Counted from the stretch's first letter, positions 1 through 9,540 are shown. The stretch: DNA of 46,702 nucleotides from Ectothiorhodospiraceae bacterium WFHF3C12 (GCA_013519935.1 JACDUA010000033.1:1-46702); one strand, 5' to 3'. Made by a program: numbers and translations. The notes: generated by a model not told the origin, from the letters alone.

Positions 1-10
1 GTGGGAGATT

Positions 11-973
11 CTATGTTTCCGCGCAAGCGTTGTGAGCGAGTTTGGGTGCGTAGTTGGTTTGGTATTTCATCAGGCTGAAGGCGATCCGTGCGAGCTTGCG
101 GCCGAGAGCGACGAAGGCCTGGATGGGGCTCATTCCTCGGGCGAGATAGCGCTGGTAGACGGGCTGCCAGGTGGCCGATCGGGATGCGGTCATGGCGGCG
201 AGGTAGAGTAAGCGCCGCAGCTCGGGATCGCCTTGTTTGGTGAGCTTGCGCTTGCCCTTGGAACGGCCTGAGTCGCGCACCCGCACGTCCATGCCGATGA
301 AGGCGATGAAGGCATCGGCGCTGACGAACGCGCCGCGGTTGTAGCTCATGGTCAGCGCCGCGGCGGTGATCTCGCCGATGCCCTCAACGGCCTGGCAGCG
401 GCGGGCGTCGGCGAGCCAGCCGTGTTCGGTCAGTGCCTGACGCAGGCGTTTCTGGATCAGGGCATCGAGGCGGTTGAGTTGGCGCAGCACCGCTTGGGCA
501 GAGCTCTTGAGCTCGGGCAGCTCCTTGAGGCTCTGTGAGAGCGTGGTCTTGACCTGCACCAATCGGGCACGACGGCGCAGTAGTTGCCGCAGGCGGGTGT
601 AGCCCTTCCCCGGCGGGCTCCAGGGGCGCAGCTGGTCGTGCTCGCGCTGGAGATAACGCGCTAGCAGCCGGGCATCCGAGGTATCGGTCTTCGCCCGCCC
701 ACCGACCCCCTCGCGGTAGCGGCTGAGCCGATAGCCGTCGATAACATAGACCCGGTGGCCGAGGCGGTACGCCTCCTCGACCAAGGCCAGGTGGTAGGTG
801 TTGGTGGCCTCCACGGCGACCCAGGCCGGGCCGGCGAGAGCCTTGAGGTAGCGCCGGATCGCCCTGCGCTCATTGGCCAAAGTGATGAGCCGGGACTGAC
901 CCTGCTCACTGATCACCAACTCCGCCTTGGCGACGTCCACGCCAACGATAAAAGACTCCACCTGCATTGCCAT
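11..973 (-). CDS. IS110-family DEDD transposase
   Basis: 320 residues, full length for the family. The N-terminal RuvC-like DEDD domain starts with GVDVAK; candidate acidic residues are D13, E55 (VAVEA), D97 and D100 (KTDTSDARLL). The C-terminal transposase_20 domain contains GIGEITAAAL and the conserved FIGMDVRVRDSGRSKGKRK stretch, followed by the serine-bearing MTASRSATW. IS110 enzymes recombine element ends with a target under the guidance of a structured bridge RNA. The reading frame is intact, so the element may be active. The start ATG follows AGGGGGC with reasonable spacing; a second ATG lies two codons further on. Confidence 0.93.
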   Translation of the reverse strand: MAMQVESFIVGVDVAKAELVISEQGQSRLITLANERRAIRRYLKALAGPAWVAVEATNTYHLALVEEAYRLGHRVYVIDGYRLSRYREGVGGRAKTDTSDARLLARYLQREHDQLRPWSPPGKGYTRLRQLLRRRARLVQVKTTLSQSLKELPELKSSAQAVLRQLNRLDALIQKRLRQALTEHGWLADARRCQAVEGIGEITAAALTMSYNRGAFVSADAFIAFIGMDVRVRDSGRSKGKRKLTKQGDPELRRLLYLAAMTASRSATWQPVYQRYLARGMSPIQAFVALGRKLARIAFSLMKYQTNYAPKLAHNACAET

Positions 974-1106
974 CGCTGTGCCCCCTGGCTACTGTGAAGG
1001 TTGCTTGTCGGGGGCTCACCGAGGCGCTGGCTTGCCATCAATCGTCGGTCGTGCGGCTACACGCCGATAGATTCCTTATGGGCGCTAAGGTGAGGGCGGG
1101 ACGATT
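974..1106 (-). ncRNA. candidate bridge RNA region of the IS110 element
   Basis: Non-coding stretch between the transposase start and the right-hand 8-mer. It is placed where IS110-group elements encode the bridge RNA. I did not fold it and cannot point to the donor and target loops, so this is a positional inference only. Confidence 0.3.
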
Positions 1107-1282
1107 TCTCCCACTGTCTGTGCCTTCGGCCAGATGCGGCGTCAGTCCCTCCACCCCCGGCAAGTCCTTTCTGACCCACCGGGGATCAACATACAAGCGA
1201 TGTCCTCGCCACGGTGGGGTTTCGCTCTATGCGCAGCCTCTCCCGCACGCAGCAAGGCACTTTGCCGCGCCGGCCGCGCTTT

Positions 1283-1339
1283 GCAGGAGCGGCCCCTGGC
1301 CGCGAACAAGTCCTGAGGCGGCCACGACCCGCTGCTACA
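1283..1339. repeat. REP-like palindromic repeat
   Basis: Imperfect inverted repeat beginning GCAGGAGCGG and ending near CCGCTGCTAC, with an inner CCTGGCCGCGAA. The same inner words recur at 4349-4366, which marks it as one of a dispersed family in this window. It lies downstream of the MocR gene. Confidence 0.5.
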
Positions 1340-2810
1340 GAGATTCCCCCACCAAGCGCCCCAGCGTCTCGATGGCTTTTTGCTGCGGTGTGGAAAGCGG
1401 TGCGCCGGTGCTGATGCGCAGGCAGTTGCGGTAGCGCTCGTCGGCGGAGAAGGCGCGGCCCGGGAAAATGAGGATGTTCGCCTCGGACGCGCGCCGGAAG
1501 AAGCCGGTGTAGTCGCCACCGGCTGGCAGGCGGATCCAAAGCGCGCACCCGCCGTCGGGGCTAACGATCTCCGTGCCCGTTGGAAAGTGCCGGCGGACGG
1601 TCTCGATGTAGTCGGCGGTCTGGTCACGCAGGCCGCGGCGCAGATCGAGCACGTGCAGGTCGTAGAGGCCGTTCTCCAGGAACTGGCCCACGGTGAGCTG
1701 CGAGGCCGACGCGGCGCAGATGGTGCTGAGCTGCTTCAGTTCCTGTACGCGCTTCTGAAACCGTCCCGGGATGCACCAGCCCAGCCGCAGGCCCGGCGAT
1801 AGCGTCTTGGAGAATGAGTTGCAGTAGAGCACCAGTCCGCGCTCGTCGTAGGCCTTGGCCGGCGTCGGCCGGCCACTGTCCGTGGCGGGCTCATAGACGG
1901 TATCCCCCCAGACGTCGTTCTCGATCAGCGGCACGCTGTATCGTGCCGACAGCCGCACGATCTCGCGCTTGGCGGCCTCAGGCATGACGAAGCCCAGCGG
2001 ATTCTGGGCATTGGCCGAGAACAGGCAGGCGGTCACGCGCCCGCTGCGGAAGCTTTTCTCCAGGCTGTCGAGGCGGATGCCGGTGCGTTCGTCGGTGGGA
2101 ATCTCGATGACACGGCGGCCGTGGGCCTCGAGCATCAATAGCGATCCGTAATAGGTCGGGGATTCCACGGCAATGGCGTCGCCGGGGCGGCTCACCGCCC
2201 GGATTGCCAGGGTCAATGCCTCCATGGTGCCGTTGGTGACGACGATGTCGTTGACCCCGGCCGGCACGTCGTAGGTCAGGGTCCGCTGCGCGAGCTGCTG
2301 CAGCAGCGGCGCGAAGCCGACGATATGGGTATAGCCCCAGGCCCGGTCCGGGTTCTCCTGCACCACGTCCGCCATGGTCCGCTGGAGGCGGCGCACGGGC
2401 ATCAGTCGCCGGCTGGGCAGTGCCACGCCCAGGTTAACCCGGCGTCCGTCGCTGCGCATGTTCATGTAGTGATAGATCTCCTCGCTCAGGGAGACCTCCA
2501 CCGGCAGCAGGGGGAAGCGCGGGGCGTTCTGGTCGGCGGACTTGCCCAGCGAGGCGGCGCGGACGTAGAAGCCGGATTGCGGCCGGGCGCGAACGTAGCC
2601 CTCCGCCTCCAGGTGGCGGTAGCTCTGGATCACCGTGTTCACGCTGCAGCCGAAATACCGGCTCATCTTGCGCACCGACGGCAGCCGTTCACCCACGCGC
2701 AGGGTGCCGCTACGGATCTGGCTGAGGACCTGCTCGCTGATGTGCTGGTAGAGGAATCGCCGCTGGGTGCGGGAGCCGTTGCCGGCTGCGCCGGGGGCGT
2801 TCGCGCTCAT
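1335..2810 (-). CDS. MocR-type transcriptional regulator (GntR HTH + aminotransferase fold)
   Basis: 491 residues. An N-terminal winged helix of the GntR type spans about 20-85 (ERLPSVRKMSRYFGCSVNTV and the LEAEGYVRARPQSG wing). It is followed by a fold-type I aminotransferase domain; K335 in NSFSKTLSPG is the expected PLP-binding lysine, with N-rich NAQNPLGF near 268 and ENDVWGD near 297. Proteins of this class use PLP or an amino-acid aldimine as the signal and usually regulate a nearby or divergent gene. No obvious target faces it here; upstream is a 680-bp repeat-filled gap. The start chosen lacks a strong ribosome binding site. TTGGGTATATC upstream could hold a -10 element. Confidence 0.9.
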   Translation of the reverse strand: MSANAPGAAGNGSRTQRRFLYQHISEQVLSQIRSGTLRVGERLPSVRKMSRYFGCSVNTVIQSYRHLEAEGYVRARPQSGFYVRAASLGKSADQNAPRFPLLPVEVSLSEEIYHYMNMRSDGRRVNLGVALPSRRLMPVRRLQRTMADVVQENPDRAWGYTHIVGFAPLLQQLAQRTLTYDVPAGVNDIVVTNGTMEALTLAIRAVSRPGDAIAVESPTYYGSLLMLEAHGRRVIEIPTDERTGIRLDSLEKSFRSGRVTACLFSANAQNPLGFVMPEAAKREIVRLSARYSVPLIENDVWGDTVYEPATDSGRPTPAKAYDERGLVLYCNSFSKTLSPGLRLGWCIPGRFQKRVQELKQLSTICAASASQLTVGQFLENGLYDLHVLDLRRGLRDQTADYIETVRRHFPTGTEIVSPDGGCALWIRLPAGGDYTGFFRRASEANILIFPGRAFSADERYRNCLRISTGAPLSTPQQKAIETLGRLVGESL

Positions 2811-2900
2811 GGATCGTGCTGCTCTGCCGGAACGTGAGTCGCCATGATATACCCAAGCCCGGCTCTAGCGTGCCGACGTGCGGGAAATGCAATCCAATAT

Positions 2901-3460
2901 AGCCACAGATGAACACCGATAGACACGGATTTCTCTCGGTGCTTCTGGCCCCGGCAAACCGTGTAGCAGCGGCTCATGGCCCCGATTCCCGTCGGACCCA
3001 TCGCTACGAAGTCGTCGCTCCCACAACCCAAACCAGCACCGGGATATTGGAAACCTTTGTGGGAGCTCCATCCTCGGGGCGATTCCTTGGAAATGGTTCG
3101 CGGCGATGGGCCGCTCCTACGTCATGTAGCGTTGGCGTGGGGCGGCGATCTGGCCGCGACAGCGGCTGCAAGGCCGGCAAGCGCGGCCACATGCTCGGCC
3201 TTACACCAGATGGACTCACGCTTCGCTGATGGGAGGCGGAAGGATTTCCCCCTCTCCCTGGCCCCTCTCCCACGAGGGGAGAGGGGAAATTTCGGCGTGC
3301 TGATTCGCCGTAATAACAGCCCCTCAAACTGTAGAAGCGCCGCAAGTAAGGATGCCCAAGGCAACCGAAGCCGGGGCGGTTCACCTCGCTGCGTTCCTAC
3401 AAGTGAGGGAAGTCGTTAGCCACCCAAATAATCTGTGTTCATCCGTGTCCATCTGTGGCT
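2901..3460. repeat. composite intergenic repeat, copy 1
   Basis: This fills most of the 680-bp gap between the MocR and SDR genes. Modules in order: AGCCACAGATGAACAC at 2901-2916; a REP-like palindrome at 3057-3120 (GTGGGAGC ... GCTCCTAC); a CCCCTCTCC / GGGGAGAGGGG hairpin at 3262-3286; a second REP-like palindrome at 3331-3400; and the first module inverted at 3430-3460. The same modules in the same order make up 4288-4583. I see no gene in 2811-3490. Confidence 0.7.
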
Positions 3461-3490
3461 AAAAACGGATTCTGACTTCCCACCCACGCG

Positions 3491-4264
3491 CTAGATAATC
3501 GACGCACCGCCGTCCACGGCCACGTACTGACCCGTCACGTGCCGGGAGGCGTCGGTGGCGAAATAGGCCACCAGGCCCTTGAGGTCCTCCTCGCCGCCCA
3601 GGCGCTGCAGGGGCGTGCTGGCGATGATCTGCTTGCTGAAGTTGTCCACCAGGGTCTGGGCCATCTTCGACGGGAAGACGCCCGGGCAGATGGCATTGAC
3701 CGTGATGTTGTACTTGCCCCACTCGGCGCCCAGGGCCCGGGTGAAGTTCACCACCGCCCCCTTGCTGGTGTTGTAGGCGATGGTGTTGACGCCCAGCGGG
3801 TTGCCCAGCAACCCGGCCACCGAGGCCGTGTTGACGATCTTGCCGTAGTTGTTGGGGATCATGCAGCGCCGGCCGACTTCCTGGGTGAGCAGCCACAGGC
3901 CGTTAACGTTGACGTTCATGACCTTGTCCCAGCCGTCCTTCGGGTGCTCCTCGGCGGCCGCGCCCCAGCTGGTGCCGGCATTGTTCACCAGGATGTCGAT
4001 GTTGCCGTAGTGCTGCACCACCGTGTCCACCAGTCCCGGGATGCCGTCGAAGTCACCGATGTCGGCCTGAACCGGCAGCACCTCGATGCCCTGACCGCGC
4101 AGGTGCTCTGCGGCCTGTTCCAGCTCGTCGGGCTTGCGCGCGGTGATGGCCAGCTTCGCGCCCAGTTCGCCGAGTGCTTCGCCCATCTGCAGGCCCAGCC
4201 CGCGGGAGCCGCCGGTGATCAGCGCCACCCGGCCGTTGAGATCCATCAGGTTCTTGAGACTCAT
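3491..4264 (-). CDS. SDR-family NAD(P)-dependent oxidoreductase
   Basis: 257 residues, the normal length of a classical short-chain dehydrogenase. TGGSRGLG (17-24) binds the cofactor, NNAG is at 94-97, and the catalytic set is S148, Y164 and K168 (YNTSK). The C-terminal ending HVTGQYVAVDGG is typical of 3-oxoacyl-reductase-like and gluconate-5-dehydrogenase-like members. The R after the glycine motif suggests NADP(H). Substrate cannot be read from sequence; the neighbouring acyl-CoA genes suggest a 3-hydroxyacyl or alcohol substrate. The gene is enclosed on both sides by copies of a composite repeat, so it is probably transcribed on its own. GGAGAAGATC precedes the start. Confidence 0.92.
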   Translation of the reverse strand: MSLKNLMDLNGRVALITGGSRGLGLQMGEALGELGAKLAITARKPDELEQAAEHLRGQGIEVLPVQADIGDFDGIPGLVDTVVQHYGNIDILVNNAGTSWGAAAEEHPKDGWDKVMNVNVNGLWLLTQEVGRRCMIPNNYGKIVNTASVAGLLGNPLGVNTIAYNTSKGAVVNFTRALGAEWGKYNITVNAICPGVFPSKMAQTLVDNFSKQIIASTPLQRLGGEEDLKGLVAYFATDASRHVTGQYVAVDGGASII

Positions 4265-4287
4265 GATCTTCTCCTAAAAATCGTTCC

Positions 4288-4583
4288 AGCCACAGATGAA
4301 CACGGATGAACACCGATGTTGTCCAGTGATGCGGCCCCCCAGCCTGCGTAGGGGCGACCCCTGGCCGCGAATTGGTACCAAATTGGCCTCGGCTTTCCCG
4401 CTATCCCCTAACTCCTCTCCCGCCAGGGGAGAGGGGAAGCTGAGGTACCGATGCAACCTGTTGGAGCGCCGAAAGAGGAGATTTCCGTGGTAACCGAGGC
4501 CATCGGGCCTCGCGGCGCTCCTATAGGGGAAGGGTGCTGCCAACCACCCAAAAATCCGTGTCCATCCGTGTTCATCTGTGGCT
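4288..4583. repeat. composite intergenic repeat, copy 2
   Basis: Shorter copy of the element at 2901-3460, in the same orientation. It has AGCCACAGATGAACAC at 4288-4303, a half REP at 4346-4374, the CTCCTCTCC / GGGGAGAGGGG hairpin at 4412-4436, a full REP-like palindrome at 4460-4526 (GGAGCGCC ... GGCGCTCC) and the inverted terminal module at 4551-4583. It fills the gap between the two SDR genes; no gene is seen there. Confidence 0.7.
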
Positions 4584-4600
4584 AACAAAGGGTTTTGACG

Positions 4601-5452
4601 TTAGCGCCCAGCAGTCGGATCGAACGCCGTCTTCTCGTCCTGTACCGCCTCGGCCCGGGCCAGGATCAGCTGCTTGATCTTCTGGTGGGGGAAGATATAG
4701 AACTGGTTCGCCTCCACGGCCTTTATGGTGATCTCGGCCACTTCCTCGGCGGATAGCTTGCCCTTGGTGACGGCCTGGCGGAGCTGCTCCTCGCGCTTGC
4801 GGCGGGCCTCGCTGTCGGGGGCGGTCTCGGCGTGTTCGGCCGGGCGGTTGCGCTCGGACTCGATGATGGGTGTCGGGAAGAAGGCCGGGGAGAGGCAGCT
4901 CACGCCCACGTTGCCGCCGACGTCCTTGATGTCGTTGGCCAGGGTCTCGGACATGGCCACCACGGAACATTTGCTGACGTTGTAGATACCGCTGCCGGCC
5001 ATGTTCATCCAGCCAGCGGCGGAGGCCGTGTTGACGATGTGGCCCTCGCCCTGTTCCAGCATGATCGGCGCGAACACCTTGATACCCCAGGCAACGCCGT
5101 AGAGGTTAACGCCCAGCACCCAGTTCCAGTCGCCGACGGTGTTCTCCCAGATGGGCGCGTTGATGCCCACGCCGGCATTGTTGAACAGCAGGTGCGCACC
5201 GCCGAAGCGCTCTTTGGCGAGGTTCGCCAGGGCCTCTACATCCTCCAGCCTGGAGACGTCCACCTTCATTGTCGCGGTCCCGGTACCGGGGGCGGCCTTT
5301 TCCACCTCCGTCACGGTTTCCTGCATGCCGGACTCGTCCACGTCCGCCAGTACCAGCTTCATGCCGCGCCGGGCGCAGCCCAGGGCCAGCTCCCGGCCCA
5401 GGCCGCTGCCGCCGCCGGTGATGACGGCGACCTTGTCTTCGAGTTCTTTCAT
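4601..5452 (-). CDS. SDR-family oxidoreductase
   Basis: 283 residues from the ATG at 5452, which has AGGAGG about 8 nt upstream; this was preferred over an in-frame start 40 codons earlier. TGGGSGLG (12-19) forms the Rossmann loop, acidic DVDE (37-40) after the second strand suggests NAD(H) preference, NNAG is at 91-94, and S144, Y157 and K161 form the catalytic set. The tail EITIKAVEANQFYIFPHQKIK resembles SDRs that act in steroid, cyclohexanol or lipid degradation. It lies about 165 bp downstream of the MaoC gene on the same strand, so both may serve the same acyl-CoA route. Confidence 0.9.
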   Translation of the reverse strand: MKELEDKVAVITGGGSGLGRELALGCARRGMKLVLADVDESGMQETVTEVEKAAPGTGTATMKVDVSRLEDVEALANLAKERFGGAHLLFNNAGVGINAPIWENTVGDWNWVLGVNLYGVAWGIKVFAPIMLEQGEGHIVNTASAAGWMNMAGSGIYNVSKCSVVAMSETLANDIKDVGGNVGVSCLSPAFFPTPIIESERNRPAEHAETAPDSEARRKREEQLRQAVTKGKLSAEEVAEITIKAVEANQFYIFPHQKIKQLILARAEAVQDEKTAFDPTAGR

Positions 5453-5528
5453 GGGGTGTTCCTCCTCGTCGTATTCATTTGTGCAGGTACCGTCGGCGCG
5501 AGTGAAACCGCGGTTTTGCCCGGGGCCC

Positions 5529-5606
5529 GTAGGAGCCCAGCTTCGCCGGGCGAACAGCGCGGCCCGCGCCATCTGTCGGCGTCGGCTACGCCGATGCCGA
5601 CCTACG
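5529..5606. repeat. REP-like repeats between MaoC and SDR genes
   Basis: GTAGGAGCCCAGCTTCGCCGGGC (a half REP) is followed by an inverted repeat with the words GTCGGC, GCCGAT and GCCGACCTAC around 5575-5606. Both are in the style of dispersed intergenic palindromes seen elsewhere in the window. Confidence 0.45.
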
Positions 5607-5617
5607 AAATCTACCGG

Positions 5618-6079
5618 TCAACGCCCGTCCGCCGGCTGCAGCATGGCCAGGGATTCGGCGATGCAGGCGGGCTTGTCCGCGCCTTCCAGCTCCATGGTGG
5701 ACTCCCAGGTTACCCGGAAGCCCTTGTCGGTCCGTTCCCATTCCTTGAGCTTCACGTGCAGCCGTACGCGGCTGCCGGCGGGCACGGGGTTCACGAAGCG
5801 CACCCGGTTCAGGCCGTAGTTCAGGCTCATGGCCACGCCCGGCAGCTGGATGATCTTGGGCATGATGCCGGCGATCAGCGACAGGGTCAGAAAGCCGTGG
5901 GCGATGGTGGACTTCTGGGGCAGCTCCCGGGCGGCGCGTTCCTCGTCCACATGGATCCACTGGTGGTCGTCGGTCGCGTCGGCGAAGGCATTGATCCGCG
6001 CCTGATCGACCAGCACCCAGTCGGAGGTGCCCACCTCCTTGCCCTCGTTCTCCCGCAGCGCCTGTTCAAGCTCGCTCAT
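5618..6079 (-). CDS. MaoC-family dehydratase / (R)-enoyl-CoA hydratase-like protein
   Basis: 153 residues from the ATG at 6079, preceded by GAGGAGGCAGG. It has a single hot-dog fold. The hydratase signature is modified: DATDDHQWIHVDEERA gives D38 and H43 as the likely catalytic pair, where most members have GDxNPxH, and the substrate helix GFLTLSLIAG follows. Such proteins hydrate enoyl-CoA to (R)-3-hydroxyacyl-CoA, linking beta-oxidation to polyhydroxyalkanoate synthesis or to non-canonical oxidation. A phasin gene is present at 27.8 kb, so a PHA link is possible but not shown. A strong hairpin separates it from the thiolase operon upstream. Confidence 0.88.
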   Translation of the reverse strand: MSELEQALRENEGKEVGTSDWVLVDQARINAFADATDDHQWIHVDEERAARELPQKSTIAHGFLTLSLIAGIMPKIIQLPGVAMSLNYGLNRVRFVNPVPAGSRVRLHVKLKEWERTDKGFRVTWESTMELEGADKPACIAESLAMLQPADGR

Positions 6080-6172
6080 CCTGCCTCCTCGAGTATGTTG
6101 TGGTTGCGTGGCGCAACCATTATAGGGATGCCCGCCCACCTCAGCGATGTACGGAAAGGTCGTTTGCAAACA

Positions 6173-6201
6173 GAAAGGGCCCGCAGCGCGGGCCCTTTTT
6201 C
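6173..6201 (-). terminator. bidirectional hairpin terminator after the thiolase gene
   Basis: AAAGGGCCCGC, a 3-nt loop and GCGGGCCCTTT form an 11-bp perfect stem followed by T residues. It lies 25 nt past the thiolase stop and closes the fadB-type/thiolase operon. T-rich flanks on both sides allow it to work in either direction. Confidence 0.85.
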
Positions 6202-6225
6202 AATCACCGTACCGGCGGGACCGCC

Positions 6226-7404
6226 TTAAACGACCTCGAACAGGCCGGCGGCACCCATGCCGGTGCCCACGCACATGGTCACCACCACGTACTTCACACC
6301 CTGGCGCTTGCCCTCGATCAGGGCGTGGCCCACCAGGCGGGAGCCGGTCAGGCCGTAGGGGTGGCCCACGGCGATGGCGCCGCCGTTGACGTTGAGCTTG
6401 TCATCCGGGATGCCCAGCTTGTCGCGGCAGTAGATGACCTGCACGGCGAAGGCCTCGTTGAGCTCCCACAGGCCGATGTCGTCGACGGACAACCCGGTAC
6501 GCTCCAGCAGCTTCGGCACGGCGTAGACGGGGCCGATGCCCATCTCGTCGGGCTCGCAGCCGGCCACGGCGAAGCCGCGGAACAGGCCCAGGGGCTGGAT
6601 GTTGCGCTGCTCGGCGAGCTTGGCGTCCATCACCACGCAGGCGCTGCCGCCGTCGGAGAACTGGCTGGCGTTACCCGCGGTGATCACGCCGCCGGGCAGG
6701 GCGGAGCGGATGCCGGAGACACCCTCGATGTTGGTGTCCGGGCGGATGCCCTCGTCCTGGGAGACCGTCACCTCCCTGGTGGAGATGGCGCCGGTGGCCT
6801 TGTCGGCCGCCGCCATGGTGGTGGTCAGCGGCACGATCTCGTCGTCGAACTTGCCGGCCTCGCGGGCGGCGGCGGCACGCTGCTGACTGCGCACGCCGTA
6901 CTCGTCCTGCTTCTCCTTGGGGATGCTGTAGCGCTCGGCGACGCACTCGGCCGTCTGCAGCATGCTCCAGTACAGGGCGGGCTTGTTCTCCTTCAGCCAC
7001 TCCTCCTGCATGTACTGGGTGTTGACCCCGGCCTGGACGAGGGAGATGGACTCCACGCCGCCGGCCACCATGACGCCGACGTTGTCGGTGTTGATGTGCT
7101 GGGCCGCCATGGCGATGGTCTGCAGCCCGGAGGAGCAGAAGCGATTGACGGTGGCGCCGGCCACGCTCACCGGCAGGCCGGCGCGGACGGCGGCCATGCG
7201 GGCCACGTCGTTGCCGGCAGCGCCCTCGGGCAGGGCGCAGCCCATGAGTACGTCCTCGATCTCGCCGGGCTCGACGCCGGCGCGCTGCACCGCGTGCTCG
7301 ATGACATGGGCGCCGAGCACCGCCGGGTGGGTCATGTTGAAGCCGCCGCGCCAGGACTTCGCCAGAGGCGTACGGGCAGTGGAAACAATGGCTACGTCTT
7401 TCAT
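6226..7404 (-). CDS. acetyl-CoA C-acyltransferase (thiolase, FadA-like)
   Basis: 392 residues. The start at 7404 is set by CAGGAGAG just upstream. C90 in NRFCSSGLQ is the acyl-accepting cysteine. H348 in AVGHPYG and C378 in [10 protein letters not shown] complete the thiolase active site. The enzyme cleaves 3-ketoacyl-CoA with CoA, the last step of the beta-oxidation cycle; biosynthetic acetoacetyl-CoA thiolase is the alternative. It starts 48 nt after the stop of the hydratase/dehydrogenase fusion, in the usual fadBA order, and the two form an operon ended by the hairpin at 6173-6201. Confidence 0.95.
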   Translation of the reverse strand: MKDVAIVSTARTPLAKSWRGGFNMTHPAVLGAHVIEHAVQRAGVEPGEIEDVLMGCALPEGAAGNDVARMAAVRAGLPVSVAGATVNRFCSSGLQTIAMAAQHINTDNVGVMVAGGVESISLVQAGVNTQYMQEEWLKENKPALYWSMLQTAECVAERYSIPKEKQDEYGVRSQQRAAAAREAGKFDDEIVPLTTTMAAADKATGAISTREVTVSQDEGIRPDTNIEGVSGIRSALPGGVITAGNASQFSDGGSACVVMDAKLAEQRNIQPLGLFRGFAVAGCEPDEMGIGPVYAVPKLLERTGLSVDDIGLWELNEAFAVQVIYCRDKLGIPDDKLNVNGGAIAVGHPYGLTGSRLVGHALIEGKRQGVKYVVVTMCVGTGMGAAGLFEVV

Positions 7405-7452
7405 GGATCTCTCCTGGTCGAAAGAGCGGCATCCGCCGCTCCGTCGCAACAA

Positions 7453-9540
7453 TTAGTTAAACGTCTTGCCTTCGTCGGCCAGCTTCGCCAGCAGCGGCGC
7501 GGGCTGCCAGAACTCCGAATCCGTGTGTGGATTCTCGGCGAACACGCGCATGTCGCGGGCGACGTTCAGCAAGCCCATGCTGTCGGCATAGAGCATCGGG
7601 CCGCCCCGGTAGATCGGGAAGCCGTAGCCGGTGAGGTAGACCATGTCGATGTCGGAGGCGCGCTGGGCGATGCCTTCCTCCAGGATGCGGGCGCCCTCGT
7701 TGATCAGGGCGTAGACGCAGCGCTTGACGATCTCCTCGGAGCTGATCTTGCGCGGCGTGATGCCCATCTCCTTGCGGCAATCGTCGATGATCTTGTCCAC
7801 CTCGGGATCGTGCTTCGGCTCGCGGCCGCCGTCGTACTTGTAGAAGCCGGCACCCGTCTTCTGGCCGTAGCGGCCCAGCTCGCAGAGGCGGTCGGCGATC
7901 ACCAGCCGCTTCATGTCCGGGTGCTCTTCGTACAGGCGCTTGCGGATGGCCCAGCCGATGTCGCCGCCGGCGAGGTCAGCCATGCGCAGCGGACCCATGG
8001 CGAAGCCGAACTTCTCGATGGCCTTGTCGATCTGCTGCGGGGATGCGCCTTCCTCCAGCATGATCAGCGCTTCGAACTGGTACTTGTTGATCATGCGGTT
8101 GCCGATGAAGCCGTCGCAGACACCGGAGACCACGGCCGTCTTCTTGATCTTCTTGGCGATCTGCATGACGGTCGCCAGCACGTCCTTGGCGGTCTCGTCG
8201 CCGCGCACCACCTCCAGCAGCTTCATGATGTTGGCCGGGCTGAAGAAGTGCATGCCCACCACGTCGCCGGGGCGCTTGGTGAACGAGGCGATCTTGTTGA
8301 GATCCAGGGTGGAGGTGTTGCTGGCCAGGATGGCGCCCTGCTTGACGGTGCTATCCAGGGTCTCGAACACTTTCTGCTTGACGCCCATCTCCTCGAACAC
8401 GGCCTCGATGACAAGATCCATGTCGGCCAGGTCGTCGTAGGACAGGGTCGGGTTGAGCAGCTCCATGCGCTGCTTGGCCTTGTCCTCGCTCATGCGGCCC
8501 TTGGCCACCTGGCGCTCGAAGGTCTTGCGGATGTTCTCCACGCCGCGGTCCAGGTTCTCCTGCTGCATCTCCAGGATGGTCACCGGGATGCCCGCGTTGA
8601 GGAAGTTGATGGTGATGCCGGTGCCCATGGTGCCGGCGCCGATCACGCCCACCTTGTTGATCTCGCGGGTGGGGGTATCCTTCGGCACGTCGGCGATCTT
8701 GCTCGCCGCGCGCTCGGCGAAGAAGGCGTGACGCAGGGCCACCGACTCGTCGGTATTGAGCAGATAGGTAATGGCGTCGCGCTCGACCTTCAGGCCCTCG
8801 TCGAACTTCTTCGTGGCGGCGGCCTCGACGGCCTCCACGCATTTCATCGGGGCCGGGTAGTTCTTGGACATGGAGCCCACGGCGTTGCGGGCGTACAGGA
8901 AGAACGCTTCCGCGCGGGGATGGCCGCAGGGCATGTCGCGCACCCGGCGCACCGGCTTGTTCTCGTCGACGGCCTTCTCGGCGTAGGCGAGGGCGCCTTC
9001 CAGCAGGTCGCCGTCCACGTATTCGTCGAACAGCGGGGAGCCCTTGAACTGATCCGAGGGCACCGTGGCGCCGGAGACGATCATGTTCAGGGCCTGCTCC
9101 ACGCCGATGAGCCGCGGCAGGCGCTGGGTGCCGCCGGCGCCCGGCAGGATGCCCAGCTTCACCTCCGGCAGGGCCACCTGGGTGCCCGGCTTGACCACGC
9201 GGTAATGGCAGGCCATGGCCAGCTCCAGACCGCCGCCCATGACGATGCCGCCGATGGCCGCGATGACCGGCTTGTCCGTGGTGTCCAGGAAGTGGAGCAC
9301 GGTGTTCAGGTTGGGTTCGGCCATGGCCTTGGGCGTGCCGAACTCGCTGATGTCCGCGCCGCCGGAGAAGGCCTTCTCCGAGCCGATGATGACCACCGCC
9401 TTGACGTTGTCGTCGGCCTCGGCCTTGCGGATGCCGTCCAGGATGCCGCGCCGCAGCTCGTATCCGAGACCGTTGACGGGCGGGTTGTCCATGCTGATCA
9501 CGGCAACCCGGCCGTTAATGTCGTAACTGGTGCTGCTCAT
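7453..9540 (-). CDS. enoyl-CoA hydratase/3-hydroxyacyl-CoA dehydrogenase fusion (FadB/FadJ type)
   Basis: 695 residues. An N-terminal crotonase domain (about 1-190) has the oxyanion motif [11 protein letters not shown] (58-68) and two catalytic glutamates, E106 in MGGGLELA and E126 in PEVKLG. The dehydrogenase part starts with a Rossmann motif at 298-306 (GVIGAGTMG), then SNTSTL and GMHFFSPA with the catalytic histidine, and two C-terminal helical domains. It performs hydration and NAD+-dependent oxidation in beta-oxidation. It is closer to the 690-residue peroxisomal-type fusion than to the 715-730-residue E. coli FadB. It is first in an operon with the thiolase and divergent from a TetR regulator. 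Confidence 0.95.
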   Translation of the reverse strand: MSSTSYDINGRVAVISMDNPPVNGLGYELRRGILDGIRKAEADDNVKAVVIIGSEKAFSGGADISEFGTPKAMAEPNLNTVLHFLDTTDKPVIAAIGGIVMGGGLELAMACHYRVVKPGTQVALPEVKLGILPGAGGTQRLPRLIGVEQALNMIVSGATVPSDQFKGSPLFDEYVDGDLLEGALAYAEKAVDENKPVRRVRDMPCGHPRAEAFFLYARNAVGSMSKNYPAPMKCVEAVEAAATKKFDEGLKVERDAITYLLNTDESVALRHAFFAERAASKIADVPKDTPTREINKVGVIGAGTMGTGITINFLNAGIPVTILEMQQENLDRGVENIRKTFERQVAKGRMSEDKAKQRMELLNPTLSYDDLADMDLVIEAVFEEMGVKQKVFETLDSTVKQGAILASNTSTLDLNKIASFTKRPGDVVGMHFFSPANIMKLLEVVRGDETAKDVLATVMQIAKKIKKTAVVSGVCDGFIGNRMINKYQFEALIMLEEGASPQQIDKAIEKFGFAMGPLRMADLAGGDIGWAIRKRLYEEHPDMKRLVIADRLCELGRYGQKTGAGFYKYDGGREPKHDPEVDKIIDDCRKEMGITPRKISSEEIVKRCVYALINEGARILEEGIAQRASDIDMVYLTGYGFPIYRGGPMLYADSMGLLNVARDMRVFAENPHTDSEFWQPAPLLAKLADEGKTFN

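Larger units (their letters stand above)
1..1114 (-). mobile_element. IS110-family insertion sequence (apparently complete)
   Basis: The element holds one transposase gene on the minus strand. The 8-mer GTGGGAGA at 1-8 is matched by its reverse complement TCTCCCAC at 1107-1114, and these two sites bracket the gene. I take them as approximate ends. The gene stop lies only about 10 nt from the first, while about 140 nt separate the start from the second. Long non-coding DNA on the 5' side of the transposase is the layout of the IS110 group, where the bridge RNA is made from that leader; the IS1111 group has it 3'. The left edge coincides with the start of the window, so the true end could lie outside it. 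Confidence 0.6.

Noticed and set aside
4832-6229. Plus-strand 465-codon open frame
   Set aside because: Mirror of the second SDR and the MaoC gene, which have clear motifs and ribosome binding sites on the minus strand.
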